From: Arthrobotrys musiformis
Lineage: Eukaryota > Ascomycota > Orbiliomycetes > Orbiliales > Orbiliaceae
Direction of reading: 5' to 3'
NCBI GenBank assembly: GCA_036971715.1
Contig: JAVHJL010000007.1
Span: 1,922,001-1,986,000, forward strand
Length of the DNA stretch: 64,000 nucleotides
Below the pieces are notes generated by a model that saw only the letters and a program-made list of their open reading frames with translations, had not been told where the DNA came from and made no database searches. Positions 48,427 through 59,331 of the stretch are shown here, piece by piece. The position numbers were made by a program, and so were the translations under genes. Position 1 is the stretch's first letter. Every line of letters starts with the position of its first letter.

Positions 48427-49446
48427 ATGGCGACACAAACCGGAAAGCTGACTGTCAGTCGCTTCATTAAGGAGCAAAGACTAAACCTCATTGTCCCCTC
48501 CGCACCCCTCGATGGAAAAACCGTCCTCATCACAGGCGCAAACACAGGTGTCGGCCTCGAGGCCGCCAGACATTGTGTCCGTCTCAACGCCGCCCACGTC
48601 ATTATCGCCGTGCGCACCCTTTCCAAAGGCGAAGCCGCCAAGGAGGATATTCTAAAATCCAATCCTGAAATTAAAACGACGGTATCTTTGTACTCCGTCG
48701 ACTACTCCAGTTTCGCATCCGTCAAAGCGTTTGCAGACAAAGTTATCGCGGAGGTACCAAAGCTTGACATTGTGATCTTGAATGCGGGGATCAATTCTAT
48801 GGACTGGACAGTAACCGGGGATGGATGGGAACAAACATTGCAAGTGAATGTGCTGTCTACAGCATACTTGTCGCTCTTGTTGGTACCGAAGATCAGGGAG
48901 AGTTACGATAATTCATCAACATTAATGCCTGCTTTGGTCATTGTCACAAGCGATACACACTACTGGGCACACTTTAAGCAAAGGAAGGCAGCAGGGGAGG
49001 AATTGGGTATTTTGAAGGCTATGAATGACGAGAAAGAAACGGGTGGTTCGATGGACAAATACATGACGTCCAAGCTGTTGGAGATCTACTTCGTCCGCGA
49101 GCTTTCGAAATGGGTGGACAGGAATTATAGAGGAGAGGTCGTGATTACTTGCGTCAATCCTGGTTTGTGCCATAGCGAGTTGATTCGGGAAACGGGGCTG
49201 GTAAGATGGGCAGGTGAAACTTTTAAATGGTTTTTGGCCAGGACCGCAGAAGAGGGTAGTAGGAACTACCTATGGGCTGCAACGGCAGGTCGGGAAGCAC
49301 ACGGTCAGTATGTCGGCAGCTGCGAGGTGCAGAGGACAGCTGATACAGTGACTAGCGAGGAAGGACAGAAGCTAGGGAAAAAGGTCTACGAAGAGATTGG
49401 ACAGGTCCTTGGAGAATTGGACGCCAGTTTGAAGGCCTTCTTCTAA
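48427..49446 (+). CDS. Short-chain dehydrogenase/reductase
   Basis: NAD(P)-dependent oxidoreductase of the SDR family, 339 aa, single exon. The Rossmann glycine motif T-G-A-N-T-G-V-G lies near residue 37. N-A-G follows strand 4 (I-L-N-A-G-I-N). The active site reads I-V-T-S-D-T-H-Y with the catalytic Y-M-T-S-K downstream, so the Y-x-x-x-K pair is intact. The first ATG in the frame is at 48427; the frame extends upstream only from a TTG. It resembles the retinol-dehydrogenase/WW-oxidoreductase-like fungal SDRs, which act on varied alcohols and ketones, so no substrate is claimed. Confidence 0.9.
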   Translation: MATQTGKLTVSRFIKEQRLNLIVPSAPLDGKTVLITGANTGVGLEAARHCVRLNAAHVIIAVRTLSKGEAAKEDILKSNPEIKTTVSLYSVDYSSFASVKAFADKVIAEVPKLDIVILNAGINSMDWTVTGDGWEQTLQVNVLSTAYLSLLLVPKIRESYDNSSTLMPALVIVTSDTHYWAHFKQRKAAGEELGILKAMNDEKETGGSMDKYMTSKLLEIYFVRELSKWVDRNYRGEVVITCVNPGLCHSELIRETGLVRWAGETFKWFLARTAEEGSRNYLWAATAGREAHGQYVGSCEVQRTADTVTSEEGQKLGKKVYEEIGQVLGELDASLKAFF

Positions 49447-50046
49447 GCCGTGATACATATTTACTTCCTTCCTTTTGTTCAACCCTTTTTAGCAAATTGT
49501 TTTGGACCACCAACTCAACTTTTGCAAATTTTTGCAGATCAATTTAGCATTCCCTTCCGTTTCGTCTGAGTTACATGTATACAATCAGCGGCGTAATATA
49601 TAATAGTGGCTCTAGTTCTCAATAACATTTCACTCTCACGTATGTACGCAATTGAACTTCTTGTTTTTTTTTTTTTTTTTTGAAATTTGTTTATATATTA
49701 AGTTCAGGATACAAAGGTGTGAAAAGTTCCAAATCAAATAAATATATACAATGAAGATTAGAAGAATGAGAGCGACGCAGCATCACCAGAGAGAAGAGGC
49801 CTGTCAACTAACAGGTAGAGCTAAATAATGCAAATTGCAAGCCCAACGCCTACCCCGTAAAAAACTCCAGAAGATTGTAGGAATAAGTACATGCATCCCC
49901 AAAGCAAAAGCTATGAAATACGAAATGTGTTTCTTTTGAATGAAAAGCAGAATAGAAAATAAAATCGATCGTGTGGAAACAAATCTATCAGGCGGTATTG
50001 TTTTTAGGTATCTGTCATTGTCATGATATCGTCTCGCGTGAAAAGG
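49447..50046. other. Convergent 3' flanks
   Basis: Between the SDR stop and the stop of the minus-strand zinc-finger gene. Contains a long T homopolymer near 49663-49681. No gene seen. Confidence 0.6.
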
Positions 50047-51549
50047 TTATATCCCAGCTGGATGGCATTGTCGCTCGTACAAGTACTGTCCCAACGCCCC
50101 TTTGTTCTTCCAATCCCCGTTAAAGGGCTTCAGCCTAGCCCATTCCTTCCTATGGACTCGCTTCATGTGGGCTTTGAGGTTATCGCTGCGGCCCTCGTAG
50201 TATCGACTGCACCCTGAGACAGGGCAGTAAAACATGGCAGGGCCACTCTGAGTGCACTTTTGGGACTTAATATGGCGAGTGAGGTTGGTCTTTTCAGTGA
50301 AGTTTGCATTGCAAGTTGGGCAAGTGTGTTCCTTCTTGACGCGGCGCTTCTGGGGCTGCGGAGATGGAGAAAGAGATGCGAGACGCTTCTGTTGTGGGTA
50401 TCCAATTGGTGAAAGGCCGGACACTGGCTGGGTAGGCGAGAATGAGGCATTGAACTGTTCCAGGGCAGTGTCAAGGGCATACTGAAGGTTTGGTGGAACC
50501 CTGGAAATTTGAGCGTATTCAGCAGCAGTCATTAATTCATGGCCCGAATATCCGGAGTGATAAGTGTAGGCGTCATCCTCGAGGTAGCGAGTGTAGTTGG
50601 TTGGAATGCGAGACTTAAACCGCTCGGAGACAGCGGATTCGGCGATGCTGCTATCGGTGTAACTGGTCACAGATGGTGCAGTTCCAGCCGCCCGGCGGTG
50701 ATCGCCAGTGAATACAGAAGATTGGGTTTGCGACTTGCTCACAGTTGAGTCGGCATCGGCCTCGAAGTGGAGACCCATATTGTCAATAGCCCCAACATCG
50801 ATAGGAGTAGTATGGTGGTAAGCCTCGATCTCCCAGTTAGGGAAGAAGGCTTTGGTAGATTGCAAGCTTGGGTATTGCTCAGACTCCGACTGGATGGTTG
50901 TGTCGACGTGCTTCATAATGCTCTTTTGTTTGTTGAAACGAGTAAGATGGTCGAAGTTCTCCTTGGCTGCTTGTTCCAAATCGATATCTTCGTTTTCAAA
51001 CTCAGCTTGCCCGCCATTGACAATGGTTGCTGTTTCGCAAACAGTCGGTGGGGTTTGTGCATTCTTCGATGGCCTTGAGGTTCTTTGGCCAGAGGTTTGC
51101 GACCTCGAACCAGTATAGCTGGAACTGTTGCGAGAGCATAGTTTCCAATTGATCAAATCTGTACCGAGACCAGCTGTAATGGGAACTTCTTCGTTGGTGG
51201 GGTAGTACGGTTGGTACAAGGCGTTGGAGTTCCCCAAAATCAACCCTTGGGCCGGTGAAGTGTGCTTCCCCGCCGCTGTCTGTCTGCGGAGGTTGTCGTA
51301 AGACGCCGGCGTGGTGAAAGCGGCAGTGTTTCCATCATCGAAATGGAAGACATCATTCAAGTCTATCTCATTATCAATGTATGTGTTGGATTCGGGAAAG
51401 TAAGAGGCGTTGAAGTAAGAGGTCGATTGTTCCGTAGGAACATCGCTGCGGGTATCTTTATGGCTTGTCATTTTGATACGTAGGCCGTGTATTCCTCTAT
51501 GTAGTATATAAGGTAGCACTTTTGGCTGTTGTATTCTAACTTGATACAT
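50047..51549 (-). CDS. C2H2-type zinc-finger transcription factor
   Basis: A 500-codon frame; the ATG at 51471 (A at -3) gives 474 aa and is a strong alternative to the one at 51549. The first ~390 residues are polar and disordered with acidic patches (E-N-E-D-I-D-L-E; N-E-I-D-L-N-D-V-F) that may be activation regions. A basic stretch (Q-K-R-R-V-K-K-E) precedes two fingers near the C-terminus. Finger 1, C-P-T-C-N-A-N-F-T-E-K-T-N-L-T-R-H, closes with H-I-K-S-Q-K-C, so its last ligand is probably cysteine. Finger 2 is Y-C-P-V-S-G-C-S-R-Y-Y-E through H-M-K-R-V-H. Nuclear DNA binding is expected; targets are unknown. It lies tail to tail with the SDR gene. Confidence 0.88.
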   Translation of the reverse strand: MYQVRIQQPKVLPYILHRGIHGLRIKMTSHKDTRSDVPTEQSTSYFNASYFPESNTYIDNEIDLNDVFHFDDGNTAAFTTPASYDNLRRQTAAGKHTSPAQGLILGNSNALYQPYYPTNEEVPITAGLGTDLINWKLCSRNSSSYTGSRSQTSGQRTSRPSKNAQTPPTVCETATIVNGGQAEFENEDIDLEQAAKENFDHLTRFNKQKSIMKHVDTTIQSESEQYPSLQSTKAFFPNWEIEAYHHTTPIDVGAIDNMGLHFEADADSTVSKSQTQSSVFTGDHRRAAGTAPSVTSYTDSSIAESAVSERFKSRIPTNYTRYLEDDAYTYHSGYSGHELMTAAEYAQISRVPPNLQYALDTALEQFNASFSPTQPVSGLSPIGYPQQKRLASLSPSPQPQKRRVKKEHTCPTCNANFTEKTNLTRHIKSQKCTQSGPAMFYCPVSGCSRYYEGRSDNLKAHMKRVHRKEWARLKPFNGDWKNKGALGQYLYERQCHPAGI

Positions 51550-54310
51550 CTTTGTTAGTTTGTTGTTGAAAGGACAATCATGATAAATGGATCTATAGAT
51601 CTAAATAGATATGTGATTGTATAAACTTACCGAAACAAAATTATGTATATATCCTATAGCTCTATTACAAGCACCTAGCTATAGCTCCAAATAGTGCCTG
51701 AAAGTGAGGCTCTAGAAAGCTAAACCGGTGACAGAGGGGTCCTAGCCAAGCAACACGCCGACGTTTCCGAAAGCCGAAGGCAACGAAAGCCGAAACAGGT
51801 AATCAGTAGTAAGAACTTATCAATTTTGGTGAACGGGGTAGCGAAGCAGCGATCGCAAATGCTGTGTTCTGCTGGACTTAAGGATCAGAGTTTGATGGTG
51901 AGAGAGAAGAGAAGCGACAGAATGAAGGATCACGGCGGTATTTGAACCTCGAAAGCGGACCCTAATTGCAATCGAACCAAACCAGACTCGGGCTTGCGCA
52001 AGGTTACTCTTTCGAGTCTAGTCAGACTGAGTCTTGGCAGATCCTTCATACAAATTTTGAAGAAGGAAAGAGAAAGCTTGCCAAACACCCCTGTCAATTT
52101 AGGTTCTCGAGGGACAGCCAGTGAGGCTATGTGTGTCCGGCAGAAAAAAGGGCTGACTCTGCCATTCCCACTTGGTGGGCGGAAAGTTCCACCAACCTAA
52201 ATTCCCCCAGCAAAGAAAAATCTTTCGAACTTGATTTCGAGAATCTGGTGTGTCGTGGACTAAGCCACGCACTTTCATGCGATCTTGCAGCAAGTTTAAA
52301 CGGGATTTTGCTCGCGACAGCGAAGAAATGTTTGAGCTCGCCCAGATGAGCTGTCCGGTCCAATAACTGTAGCATACGCTATCGCAAAACTTGAATGTGG
52401 TGGTAGTCAGCATTCGTGAACACCCACCCACGAGCACACACCCTTAGATGATCTCATTGGGGCTGTCTCGGGTGCATCCACCCTTCAAGGCGAAATTCGA
52501 TAGTTAGCCTGATATTCAAATCAACTGACGGCCCTCAGTGACCTAATAAAATAGTTGACTGATATCGATGCAATAGGCGGTACGGTACCCGACGCCAGTC
52601 CCGATGGCGGTTCCGAGTTTTGTAATACGAATTCCTCAACGTTTCAGCTAGCCACTTCGCTGGCTGGAAGATGTTTGCCTGTGACAAGGCCACCAACAAG
52701 AACGTGAGCAGGGTTGGATCACCTCGTGGAGGCATCTGAGGAACAATAACCAGTCGTACGAACATAAAATTGAGCCAATCTAGTGAGCCTTGAAGTTAGC
52801 GCACATCATAATTCAGAGTCGTGATGATATCACCGAAATCGTCTACCGATGTTACTGGCCTTTTGTGTCCTATTACATGGGGTGCTCCCTTGCACTATTC
52901 ACCATTTTCCCAGGATACCAATCCTGCCTGTTGGCAAGCTCAGGAGTGGTTGGGAAGGTTTGACAGCCGCGGAGGCTGAGCAAAGAGTCGCCGCAGCAAG
53001 CCCTTGTGTCCCCCGCAACACAACGCGGCAGCTGCAACTGTGGGGTCATAACCTTGCCGTTGAGCTCAAGCTCAAGCTTCGTCCAATCGATAAGCTTCGC
53101 CATCTCTGGCAAAAAATGTTTCGGAATCAGCAAGCCCAACCGCTCTCCCCCTCTTTTGCTACAATACGTTTGTGGATAGTTTATGTCGTGTGCGGGTACT
53201 AGCGTGGCGCGCTTTGTCGGGAGCATCGCAGCCTGCGCCTACGAGCGATGAGGAGCGCTGGTAAACTATTGGATCTCAGCTCTTACGGAACACTCGGCTG
53301 AACCCAAGGAGAAATGATCTTCCGCATGGATTAAATTTCATGTGAAGAGTTCATCGGTAGGTTGAACCAATGAACCATCTGATCTCAGACCTGTGTCTTC
53401 AACAAGACACTGAAATTCCGCGCGGGCCTGTTGTATGGATGCAAAACAATCCCGGACCCGAGGATATTAGATAGACGGCGAATATTAAGTAAAACAATGA
53501 AACTTGTATCACATTGAGGAGGTTCTTCGAAAATGCCTTGGGTCTCATGGTCCATACTGGCCCGTCCCCAAGCGTCACAAAGCGGGCGTCCCTACCACAT
53601 TCCGATTACTATCAGCCTAGATCGGGGGTATCGGACCTTAATTCTATCTCGTATATCATATTCAGAGGGAGCTACCACGTGGTACGGTGTGGCGGAGCTG
53701 TATTTAATAAAAATTATTTCTCGGAAGTCGGATCCGACAATTGAAAAGACGAAGCCCTCGCGTCTAGATGCAACACGGCTTGTGTGTTGAAGCTGTTGGA
53801 AAGCCGAAAGTGGATGTTCCCCTGGATCATGTGACCTCATGCAAAGCTGCGAAAGCGGTGAGATGCAATGCGACGTTTTATGCTGATGACTGGCCAGCGC
53901 CAGCGCAGACTTGCAGGCGGTGGATCGAGATCTCACGAGGCCCTAAATTCTTCCTCGAGCACCTTCCTCCAGGCCTCGTAAAGCTGCAGCACGCCGTGTC
54001 GGCTCGCAAGTGTCGGCCGTTCATCTACAGCCTAACCGTCGGGTGTCGACCTCCTCGCTCAGCACGTTCTACCACTTGGCCCGAGCGCCGGCATCCTGCT
54101 TCCTCTCGGTAACCTGCATAGGACGGACTTAGGACGGACAGGTAGCGAATTCCGACAGGCTTTCGCGCACGCGACCGAGCTGCGGGAACCCGACACATAC
54201 GGGAAACCCTAAAGTCACTCCTACTATATACTAACTGTCTAGGCATATACTCTATATTATACAAAGCCTACTTCAAAATAGTTCAACCGACCTTCGGGGG
54301 GACAGCCACG
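51550..54310. other. Intergenic region without supported genes
   Basis: 2.8 kb upstream of the zinc-finger gene and of the PQ-loop gene. It includes several overlapping frames of 110-120 codons (52099-52437, 52849-53226, 53592-54112) on both strands, none with a domain, signal peptide or splice support. The first ~500 bp are a plausible promoter and 5' UTR of the minus-strand regulator. Confidence 0.5.
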
Positions 54311-55517
54311 ATGTTCTACAGCGCCCATAAATTATGTGACCAGATTCACCCCGATAATGCGACTCTCATTGCTCAATTGTATGCTCACAAGCCAAATCTC
54401 ATCTGTTTATCCAGCGTTACATACTCACATTTTTCAAACACGGTCAAAAGAGTCACATTTGTTTTGATACCAATCCCGGACATTATTCAAATTGTCCGTA
54501 TATCCCGCCAAAAGTCTACATCTGGGATATCACCTACATCGATTTTGCTACGATTTTTATATTGCACCGCAAACCTCGGTAATGCACTCACAATACCCTA
54601 CACCTTCGCGGCGACAGAATGCTGCCAAAATGCCGGGCTATCGATACCGTCTTGCATGCTAGACATGCTAGTAGTTCTCCAGGCCGCTGCCTTGTGGGGG
54701 TCGAATGCCATTAGGTGCGTCTCAAAAAATCAAATAGTGTTCTCAGGAATCGAAATTCCCAGCTCTTGAAGTCTAATACCCCATATTATATAGCACCATC
54801 GTCTTCCTGCTCAAACACCGTGACCGGACGCCACGTATTTTATCATCTCCATCGGGCGAGCTCGCTCTATCCAGATCTTTCAGCTTATACCCACCGTGGA
54901 CACCCGGTGTAGGTTTCATATCCGCAATTTGCATAATAGCATCAGGAGGAATACTACCCATCAGTCTTTCCTACATAATTCCCTTATTCGCCATCAACGA
55001 ATCTTACTGGGGTTCCCTCGAGGCCTGGAGCTTCGGACTCAACATAATTACAGCGGCATTGGCCTTCCTTCAAGGAATTCCACAAATTGCGTTGACCGGT
55101 ACTATTCTTTTCGGGAAAGGGGCAAGAAGCAATCTCTCTAGGAAAGATGCAGATCTTGCAGCGGCTAGGAGAACGGAATTCTGGTTTTTAACACTCAACG
55201 CCGGCAAGTGGATTTTGTTGGCGGCGGTATGGACCACCTGGTTTGGGCAGAGGGTGTACGAAAATATCAATTTCTATCTCCCTGTGCTATGGGTCGTGGG
55301 AGCACAGGTGTATCTGGACTACTTAGTCGTTGGAGTGGAGGATACTTTATTAGCTTGGATGGTTTGGTCGAGTAGACGGAGGGATTGGGATACTGATAGC
55401 GTTATCAGTGACCATAGGGTGGAGAATGGCAGCCCTGCGAGACCTACAGAGCAGACACCACTATTGACAGGCGGTATGAGATGGCATGATGACGGGGCGC
55501 AAGATTGGGCGAATTAG
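54311..55517 (+). CDS. PQ-loop repeat membrane protein
   Basis: Exons 54311-54714 and 54794-55517 join phase 2 at a GTGCGT donor and TATAG acceptor to give 375 aa. About seven hydrophobic segments are visible. The first PQ-loop reads I-P-D-I-I-Q-I-V-R-I-S-R-Q-K-S-T-S-G-I-S, where the usual P-Q is P-D. The second is in F-L-Q-G-I-P-Q-I-A-L-T. The C-terminus is hydrophilic with P-T-E-Q-T-P-L-L-T-G-G. The family includes lysosomal/vacuolar amino-acid exporters and MPDU1-like proteins. Vacuolar transport is an inference; the substrate is unknown. Confidence 0.82.
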
Positions 55518-55950
55518 AGTCATTTGCATACGTAGACATTGTTTAGGTTCAGTCCGAAGGAAGCAATTTGCACACAAGATGTACGTTAGCGCTCTGTATC
55601 ATGAAGCTGTAGAATAGTATATATACCCGGGAACTTTTCGGAATAGTCTAACTTTCAATCAACAATAACGGATTCGGTAGTTGGAGACAGTTTTCACAAA
55701 AAGGCACCGATTAAACTATTTGGATAAAATTTCTAGGATATATCGATAAATTAGGTAAATTACTATCAAGGGGTAACATCCTGCCCCGACGAGCCGCCCA
55801 ACCACGTTTAAACCATTAAAATTTATATTGCGAGTATATATATATATGTATCCGTTCCCACGTGTAATAGGCCCTGCTTTGCTTGAGACCAGCTCAGAGC
55901 TTTCGTGTATACTTATGGTCTCAGCGAACCTTCTAGTCCCCGTCCGAATT
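55518..55950. other. Convergent 3' flanks
   Basis: 433 bp between the PQ-loop stop and the SRPBCC stop; AT-rich, with a TA-rich run near 55837-55848. No gene seen. Confidence 0.6.
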
Positions 55951-56586
55951 CTACCAGTTATGTCCCTCAACCGCTTTCTTCAAATCAGCCGACCACTCAT
56001 TGAATCCACCCTTCAGCGCAGGCGCGAAAAGCCATCGCGTGACTACTGAGCCAAAGCTCTTTTGAAAGGTATCCCACGTCTCGTATTTGCATGTGCCGTA
56101 ACCGTCCGCCCCTTCGGTGATAACATGCACTCTCTCAGCACCGTTGTCTGGGGTATGCCAAGAGACCATGTATACGCTATCAGTCTTCGATATCGTCGTT
56201 ATCGTCTCTGTAGTCGGTATTTTTATGAACGGTAGCGAAGCGAAAAGGCGCACATGGAAAGTGAACGAGGTGCCTACGACTCCCAAATTGGGATCTCGCG
56301 GTGGCGCTGACGGGTCATTTGATTCCGGTGTTGTTTCGGAAGGGTGAATGATATCGGTTACTCGAGGGGTGAAGCTGTTCCATGTGTGATAAGCGTTCAA
56401 ACGAAGGAGGACGGTGAGAATCTGATCTTTGGTGGCATTAATAGTCACGGGCGCGGATTTGACGGTGAAGTATCCGCCGTCGGGATAGGAAGGCGTAGAT
56501 TGACCGGGGGATATGATTTGAGCCGTGGACGGGCGGGTTTGGTCAACAGCCTTGGCGGACATTTTTCTTTTTCCCCTCACAAGCAA
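55951..56586 (-). CDS. SRPBCC (START/Bet v1-like) domain protein
   Basis: Single exon; the preferred start is the second ATG (56562, M-S-A-K-A-V-D), giving 203 aa. The fold pattern is that of polyketide-cyclase/dehydrase-like SRPBCC proteins: a first strand (Y-F-T-V-K-S-A-P-V-T-I-N-A), the helix-loop with Y-H-T-W-N-S-F-T-P-R-V, a long inserted Pro/Ser loop, paired strands (S-V-Y-M-V-S-W-H-T), and a C-terminal helix (F-N-E-W-S-A-D-L-K-K-A-V). These proteins bind hydrophobic ligands in a cavity. Cytosolic by absence of signal peptide. Ligand unknown. Confidence 0.82.
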   Translation of the reverse strand: MLVRGKRKMSAKAVDQTRPSTAQIISPGQSTPSYPDGGYFTVKSAPVTINATKDQILTVLLRLNAYHTWNSFTPRVTDIIHPSETTPESNDPSAPPRDPNLGVVGTSFTFHVRLFASLPFIKIPTTETITTISKTDSVYMVSWHTPDNGAERVHVITEGADGYGTCKYETWDTFQKSFGSVVTRWLFAPALKGGFNEWSADLKKAVEGHNW

Positions 56587-57221
56587 GACTTGTGATACCC
56601 AGATAGTATCGTTATGGAAGCCAAATCAGAGGGTTTTGGTAGGCAAAATAGTTGAAGCCGTTGGTATATTGATATCTATATCACGACTTGAGGACAGTTG
56701 TTTTAATGGAGGAGAGGAAGGCTTAAGGGAAAAAACTATCAAGGACAACAGAGCTCGGGATTGCCCGTATCTAATTTCGAATTATGTGAAACCATACACA
56801 GAATGCGACCTGCCGAGAACATGGGCATGGATTACGACATTGGATTCTTCATGGGACCAAATCCCACTGCTCGCGCTTCGGCAGACATGCATCCCCCCGC
56901 CGAGAATTCATACATTGCCTGATTGAATTCTGCTGCGGCAACGCAGGAAGAATATTAATTTATCGGAAACATCCAAGATAGGCCTTAAAAATTGGTTTAA
57001 AATGGTCTCAATTAGAATATCGAGTGTCGAAAGCGTGAAAACAAGAGGTATTGATTTTAGATAACAAGGAATTCTAAGACTGATATCGAGGTTACATGAA
57101 AAATTTCCAACACGGCCAACACACATACCACCCCAAACCCCTTAGATCTATAGAAGAGATCGCCAATACATCAACGCAAATACAAGACTCCGAATTTTGC
57201 ACAAACCCTCCTCTTAAAATT
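56587..57221. other. Intergenic region
   Basis: 635 bp between the SRPBCC start and the stop of the small secreted protein, both minus strand. No frame is supported; the left half is presumably the SRPBCC promoter. Confidence 0.5.
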
Positions 57222-57926
57222 TCAGACAATCTCAATCATCATAGCTTCCCCGGCGCCCATTATTGGGAAGGTAGGTTCGATCATTGGCTCGAGCATGGAG
57301 AGGAGATCTGGTAGCCCAGAAGGGGGGCTCGGTGCTCGGTCTGGGAAATCGATTTCGATTCTATGGGTATATTAGTGTCAATGGGTCATTTAGATGTAGT
57401 GGATAAGGCTAAGGCGACTTGGCTTTCACGTATGCAATGAAGGGAATACATACAGATTTAATTCAGCTTCGTCCGCAAATCCAGTATGTCTAAGTCCCTC
57501 AAGAACTTCTTCCACAGCATCTAGCGCTTGCTCGACGGGCGAAGGAGGCGAGATCCGCTGCGAGGATAACATACTAAGCAAACCCGGCATTATAAGTTCG
57601 GAAGAGGTGGGCATTGTTTCCATGATGACAATTTTTTCTTCGCGGACTGAAGGTTCAGGTAGTTCCTCGGTGACAATAGTCCCGGATTCAGAGGCTTCGG
57701 ACGCATCATTTTCACCTAGGTCTTCCGTGGAGTCGGTAGTTTCGGTAATACCTTCTTCTTTTCCAGCCGCAGTTTCGAGGACATTCTTGATCTGTTTGAA
57801 AAACATTCCGAAATGAGTATCAGCATTCCCACCCTGTACTACCATGCCCCCTTCGACACCCTCGACAGGAATAGCATTAGCGGTCGCCAAGATGGCACCC
57901 AAGACAATGATGGACCGAGACTTCAT
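57222..57926 (-). CDS. Small secreted acidic protein (203 aa), unknown
   Basis: Exons 57926-57454 and 57360-57222 join phase 2 at a GTATGT donor and CATAG acceptor. The start M-K-S-R-S-I-I-V-L-G-A-I-L-A-T-A-N-A gives a clean signal peptide with cleavage after A-N-A; an upstream ATG at 57962 would add a basic leader and is less likely. The mature protein is acidic with a Glu/Thr/Ser-rich middle (T-E-T-T-D-S-T-E-D), has no cysteines, and contains two related helical segments with M-P-G-L-L-S-M-L in exon 1 and L-P-D-L-L-S-M-L-E-P-M-I in exon 2. Secretion is well supported. Function unknown; it could be a cell-surface or effector-type protein. Confidence 0.72.
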
Positions 57927-59331
57927 CTTTTTTTTTTTAAACCTGGTACGACAGCGGTGCATGTAGAGAGATGACGAATATGTCTAGTTTGGGCACGTGG
58001 GAGGACATGGGTATTCACGTTTTTACTGCATGGCCTTCAAACGAGCACGTTCGTCGCCGTTTGAGAGGAATTTTGGTTTTCGGTAGATTTAATACAAACC
58101 CCGAGTCTTTTTATGGTGTGAATTCATGGAGTCTCTTTTAAAAGCCTCACAAGAGGCATATAGATCTTGTTAGCCACGTTGGCGGTAGAGCATGAAATCG
58201 AAAAGAAGGAAAAAGAAAAATTGCAAAATTACATTACCCCGGGCTAGGTACGGGATGACGGGAAACTTAAAATCACAGAATAAGACGAGGAAAGGAGAGA
58301 GGGGGGAGGAAGGTTGTGCGCCATTACCCCGCATAATACGTCGACAGATGAAATACGTATACCCTACCGAATATACCGATAGGTTATCTTGCGTATATTC
58401 GTATGATAAATATAAAGTTAAACTTGTAGTATAGCCTGGTAAAAACTCAATCCAGCTAGCCATCATTATGTTAAAATCCGGGTTTTGCAATCTCGAACCG
58501 ACGGAATCGACCTTGCCAAACCCTCGATCCCTGTCGACTCGCTCGACGCCTGGCCTGGATAAAGCTGGCGGTTTAAAACCCAAAGAAATTTATAATTCTG
58601 TCTTCGGAACCATGACTCGGTTACTCAAGATAGACGACCGCTTGTATTTAGATATGAAGCTAAACGGCTACAATCTACCAGAATACCGTCCTAGAATTTG
58701 GAGCCATGGCCATGGAACGTTCGGATTCCGCGACGGCGGCCCGATAAAGCGGCTCCCTGAAACGATCGATTTCCTTTTTCGGAGTGTGTAACAGCAACAC
58801 GCCCTTCCAAAACACAACCCGCCCTTCTTTCGCGCTCGGAGTATGACACCCCGACGTAGCGACATTTGAGGGTAGGGAGTGCGTGACGACTCCACGATTC
58901 GCCTCTCAATTTTAATTTTATAGACGAAACAAGGATACTGTAAACGAAGGGCAAAGCCATGTGAGTAGTTTCGGCTGGTTTAACCTTGGTCTTGGTATGG
59001 ATCCATGGATCCATTCTGGATGGAAACCTGTCATCCCAGGGTTGAAGTCCGTTTAACTTCACCGATTAATCGTTGCCACCAGGTTTGGCGACGCGAGGGC
59101 GGCCCTATATGTGAATCAGTTGCCCGTTACCAGAATATTCGGATGTGGCGGCAGATTGAAGTATAAAGTCGCACCGTTCCTACGGATCATCATGATGGAA
59201 AAAAACATCTATTCACCATCATCATTGCATTGACTGCAACTGGACGCGATCGATTCGTATCCTATAATTTCCCCCGCTAGTTACGGTCTCCCTTTTATTC
59301 GTCTATTTCCCTATTTACATATATATTTAAG
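57927..59331. other. Intergenic region without supported genes
   Basis: 1.4 kb between divergent starts of the secreted protein and the AA9 gene. A 107-codon frame at 58468-58791 (plus) and a 137-codon frame at 58170-58583 (minus) have no domain. The right end carries the AA9 promoter. Confidence 0.5.

Noticed and set aside
49663..49681. Long T run
   Set aside because: Simple homopolymer in a 3' flank; no function can be assigned.
53592..54112. Overlapping 114-codon frames on both strands
   Set aside because: GC-richer local composition opens frames on both strands; no homology is recognisable.
58468..58791. 107-codon plus-strand frame
   Set aside because: No domain and overlapped by equally long frames on the other strand.
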